NCBI GenBank assembly: GCA_030044455.1
Contig: JASHVU010000701.1
Location: forward strand, 1 to 7,921
Reading direction: 5' to 3'
DNA: 7,921 nt
DNA from: Acidobacteriaceae bacterium
Lineage (GTDB): Bacteria > Acidobacteriota > Terriglobia > Terriglobales > Acidobacteriaceae
Both the position numbers and the translations under genes were made by a program. Below are positions 5,595 to 7,921 of this stretch, in pieces (within the stretch, counting starts at the first letter, position 1; each line of letters starts with the position of its first letter). The notes beneath the pieces were generated by a model. The model did not search any database and had not been told where the DNA came from. It saw only the letters and a program-made list of their open reading frames with translations.

Positions 5595-6926
5595 ATGTCG
5601 ACCGACGCCATTGCCCAGGTGCTTTCCGCTCAGCCCTCGCTGCCCGAGGTGCATTCGAGCGTGCGGGTGTCGCACTCGCGGCTCTACTGGCGCCGCATTC
5701 TGGGTTTTCTGGGGCCCGGCTTTCTCATCTCTGTGGGTTACATGGACCCCGGCAACTGGGCCACCGACATTGCCGGCGGATCCCGCTTCGGCTATACGCT
5801 GCTCTTCGTCATTATGGCTTCGAACCTGATGGCCATCCTGCTGCAGAGCCTGTCGCTCAAATTGGGCGTAGCCACGGAGCGCGACCTGGCCCAGCTTTGC
5901 CGCGAGCGGTATGGCGCGAAAACCAGCTTTGCGCTTTGGATACTGGCCGAGGTTGCGATTGCCGCCTGCGACCTGGCTGAGGTTATCGGCTCGGCCATCG
6001 CGCTCGAACTTCTGTTTCACATACCGCTCTTCTACGGCGTTCTGATTACCGGGCTCGACGTGCTGCTCATCCTGCTTTTGCAGCGCTGGGGGTTCCGCTA
6101 TGTTGAAACGCTGGTGATTGTGCTCATCGGCACCATCATCGTGATGTTCGGCGTGCAGATGTTCTTCTCGCGGCCCGACTACCTCCCGGTCCTGCGCTGC
6201 ATGTTCGTCCCGTCCGCCTCCATCGTCATCAACCCCGGCATGCTCTACATCGCCATCGGCATTCTGGGCGCGACGGTGATGCCGCACAACCTTTACCTGC
6301 ACTCCTCCATCGTGCAGAGCCGCAACTACAAGCGCACGGCTGAGGGCAAGCGCGAAGCCGTTCATATGGCCAACGTGGATTCGGCCCTGGCGCTTACCGT
6401 AGCCCTGTTTGTCAATGCGGCCATTCTCATCGTTGCCGCCGCAGTCTTTAATCGCAGCGGTCGCTTTGATGTTGCGGCCATTCAGGATGCATACAAGCTG
6501 CTCAGCCCGATGATGGGTGCGGCCGGCGCCAGCACACTCTTCGCCATCGCCCTGTTGGCCTCGGGCCAGAACTCTTCCATTACCGGCACGCTCGCCGGAC
6601 AGGTCGTGATGGAGGGTTTCATCCACATTCGACTTGCGCCCTGGCTGCGCCGTCTCTTCACCCGTTCATTAGCCATTATTCCTACCATCATCGTGGTGGC
6701 CATTACTGGAGAGGCCGGGACTGAGAAGCTGCTCATCTTCAGCCAGGTGATTCTCTCGCTGCAGCTCAGTTTTGCCGTCGTCCCCCTGGTTCTGTTCACA
6801 TCCAATCGCGCCTTGATGGGCCAGTTTGTGAACAGCCGCGCCATGAAGATTCTGGCCTGGTTCACGGCAATTCTCATCGCCGTGCTGAATGCGTGGCTGC
6901 TGTTACAAACTGCGCTCGGCCATTAG
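5595..6926 (+). CDS. mntH: Nramp-family divalent metal (Mn2+/Fe2+) transporter, MntH type
   Basis: Inner-membrane proton-coupled importer of Mn2+ and related metals. From ATG 5595 the product is 443 aa, slightly longer than E. coli MntH. The first helix carries the metal-site motif DPGN (Asp51, Asn54) within GYMDPGNWATDIAGG. The sixth helix carries MPHN (Met229-Asn232), supplying the methionine that selects transition metals over calcium. GQNSSITGTLAGQ from residue 324 is a variant of the conserved Nramp transport signature (usually GQSST). I count 11 probable membrane helices, the usual bacterial number. Key residues are all present, so it should be functional. The start is uncertain: ATG 5595 has no Shine-Dalgarno sequence, while in-frame TTG codons at 5556 and 5559 have no good one either. 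ATG gives a 30-40 residue N-terminal tail before helix 1. It lies 219 bases downstream of a DtxR/MntR-family gene, which supports manganese as substrate. Confidence 0.95.
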   Translation: MSTDAIAQVLSAQPSLPEVHSSVRVSHSRLYWRRILGFLGPGFLISVGYMDPGNWATDIAGGSRFGYTLLFVIMASNLMAILLQSLSLKLGVATERDLAQLCRERYGAKTSFALWILAEVAIAACDLAEVIGSAIALELLFHIPLFYGVLITGLDVLLILLLQRWGFRYVETLVIVLIGTIIVMFGVQMFFSRPDYLPVLRCMFVPSASIVINPGMLYIAIGILGATVMPHNLYLHSSIVQSRNYKRTAEGKREAVHMANVDSALALTVALFVNAAILIVAAAVFNRSGRFDVAAIQDAYKLLSPMMGAAGASTLFAIALLASGQNSSITGTLAGQVVMEGFIHIRLAPWLRRLFTRSLAIIPTIIVVAITGEAGTEKLLIFSQVILSLQLSFAVVPLVLFTSNRALMGQFVNSRAMKILAWFTAILIAVLNAWLLLQTALGH

Positions 6927-7264
6927 TTGTTTTGTGGCTGTTTGTCATAAGAGTTTTCCCGCTTGGTTGTCCCGTTGCAGGATGACTCAACCTCGGAGCA
7001 CAAAACCCCGTCTAACATTTGAATATGCTCTGGTCATTCGCAGCGCAGCTGCCTTGCCACATCGCGTTCATCGTGTTTCAATGTCACTAGTTAGCATTGG
7101 CTGTTAAATTGCGCGCTGTCTGGCTGTAAGACTGAATGCGGGCCTTAACTCCCGGTTCAGAGCCTTCGGATCGCGGAATTCCGGCGCAGCTCCAGTTTTT
7201 CTGGAGTCGCCCATTTGACCTTGGCTTCTACGCGCGCCCCAAACAAGAAAAAAGGTGTTCTCTG
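6927..7264. other. Intergenic region without a convincing gene
   Basis: These 338 bases separate the transporter stop from the next start. They are less GC-rich in the first 200 bases, with no long reading frame of coding character on either strand. No clear intrinsic terminator follows the transporter gene. The only structures I find are a small hairpin at 7190-7206 and the ribosome binding site AAAGGTG at 7251-7257. A promoter for the downstream gene is expected here, but I cannot place it. Confidence 0.5.
7190..7206. other. Small perfect hairpin in the leader of the last gene
   Basis: CTCCAG-TTTTT-CTGGAG has a perfect six-base stem and a five-base T loop, 58 bases before the ATG at 7265. 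No T run follows it on the plus strand, so it is not a standard terminator. It could be a leader structure or chance. Confidence 0.3.
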
Positions 7265-7921
7265 ATGAACGAAGAGGACCAGCGAGAGACTGAAGAAAAC
7301 AACGAAGCCGAAGAGCCGGGCGAAGAAAAACTGCGCTACGACACGGTGCCCTACGAAGTGAGGCCTGAAGAGGAGCTTTATGCCTTCCGCGAGGCGCTGA
7401 GCATTCCCAAACAACCTCCACCAAAAGTAGAAGTGGTGCTGGATGCTAAGGGAACTCCAGTCGCTCAGGCGGTTGCACCCGTAGAAAAGAAAAAGCAAAA
7501 AACCCTGATCATTGCGTTGGCGGCGATTGCCTGCCTGGGGCTGGCGATCCTCGCGATCTGGTCGATGCAGCAAGGTCCACCGCCCCCGCCCATCGTCGAC
7601 TTGGGCAACAGTAACGTAGCAAACTCCGGATTAAGCGGAGACTTTGTTGCACGCTGGACAGACAAAGCCAACTACGTGTTTTATGTCAATCCGCTTACGC
7701 CCGATGACCTGGTGGGTTTTGCCGCGGTTGCAGCCAATCCGCCGCGTCAGATCGTGTTCACCATCCATTTGAAAAACGCCTCGGCAATCACCGTTTGCGA
7801 AAAGGAAATTGTCTTTCCATTCAAGGCTCCGGAAGGCGACAGCGCGGTTCCGACGCAAGGCCCCCCTGAGAGGACCATGGACGGAGACGTGATCAGCTAC
7901 GACCACGGAGACAAGGGCGAG
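7265..7921 (+). CDS. Unrecognised single-pass membrane protein, 3' end cut by window
   Basis: I do not recognise this family. The frame stays open for 219 codons to the window edge, so the gene is partial at its 3' end. ATG 7265 follows AAAGGTG (7251-7257) by seven bases, which is a good ribosome binding site. Residues 1-22 are extremely acidic (MNEEDQRETEENNEAEEPGEE). A segment with YDTVPYEVRPEEELYAFREAL (about 25-45) and a Pro/Val-rich linker come next. A basic cluster KKKQK (75-79) precedes one membrane helix at about 80-101 (TLIIALAAIACLGLAILAIW), then a PPPPP stretch (104-108). The remaining 110 or so residues, with FVARWTDKANYVFYVNPLTPDD, IVFTIHLKNAS and a single Cys, look like the start of a beta-rich domain. 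Positive charges before the helix predict the N-terminus inside and the rest outside the cytoplasm. The frame is supported by continuous coding character over 657 bases and by the ribosome binding site. The function is unknown. Confidence 0.8.
   Translation, partial: MNEEDQRETEENNEAEEPGEEKLRYDTVPYEVRPEEELYAFREALSIPKQPPPKVEVVLDAKGTPVAQAVAPVEKKKQKTLIIALAAIACLGLAILAIWSMQQGPPPPPIVDLGNSNVANSGLSGDFVARWTDKANYVFYVNPLTPDDLVGFAAVAANPPRQIVFTIHLKNASAITVCEKEIVFPFKAPEGDSAVPTQGPPERTMDGDVISYDHGDKGE

Noticed and set aside
5535..6626. 363-residue minus-strand open frame opposite mntH
   Set aside because: It is His/Gly/Asp-rich with no domain character and lies opposite a complete Nramp gene with all signature motifs.
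7157..7573. Minus-strand open frames opposite the last gene
   Set aside because: The plus strand gives a continuous frame with a good ribosome binding site and a sensible membrane topology. The minus-strand translations are runs of Phe/Leu/Arg mirroring Lys/Glu codons.

Overview
This is a GC-rich chromosomal window carrying six genes, two of them cut by or close to the window edges. The gene content suggests an environmental Gram-negative bacterium, most likely an acidobacterium. Three things point that way: a TolC-type protein of the style common there, a Hanks-type Ser/Thr kinase with an N-terminal zinc ribbon, and a DtxR-family regulator next to an Nramp transporter. That assignment rests on remembered family style, not on a search. 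I see no tRNA, rRNA, CRISPR array, insertion sequence or phage gene.

Layout. (1) Positions 1-2798, plus strand: an outer-membrane TolC-family channel, then 94 bases later an EmrA/HlyD-type periplasmic adaptor. Together they form two thirds of a tripartite drug or metabolite exporter. The inner-membrane pump normally found with them is not downstream. (2) Positions 2799-2907: a short convergent gap with a strong stem-loop. (3) Positions 2908-4581, minus strand: a transmembrane Ser/Thr kinase. Its predicted outside portion is a run of Sel1-like repeats with regularly paired cysteines, as in the Helicobacter Hcp proteins. (4) Positions 4582-4709: a 128-base divergent promoter region. (5) Positions 4710-6926, plus strand: a DtxR/MntR-family metalloregulator followed by an Nramp (MntH) manganese/iron importer. 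The spacer between them holds an AT-rich promoter-like island, a 14-base inverted repeat (candidate operator) and a CRP/FNR-like palindrome. (6) Positions 6927-7264: a 338-base gap without a convincing gene. (7) Position 7265 to the edge: the first 219 codons of an unrecognised single-pass membrane protein with an acidic cytoplasmic tail.

How they may work together. The regulator and transporter look like a local manganese homeostasis unit in which the metal-loaded repressor limits metal import. The TolC and EmrA-like genes are probably co-transcribed and need an MFS (EmrB-type) partner encoded elsewhere. The kinase is probably an independent sensor. I do not see a clearly new multi-gene system. 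The most unusual items are the kinase's domain combination and the mixed metal-site residues of the DtxR-family protein.
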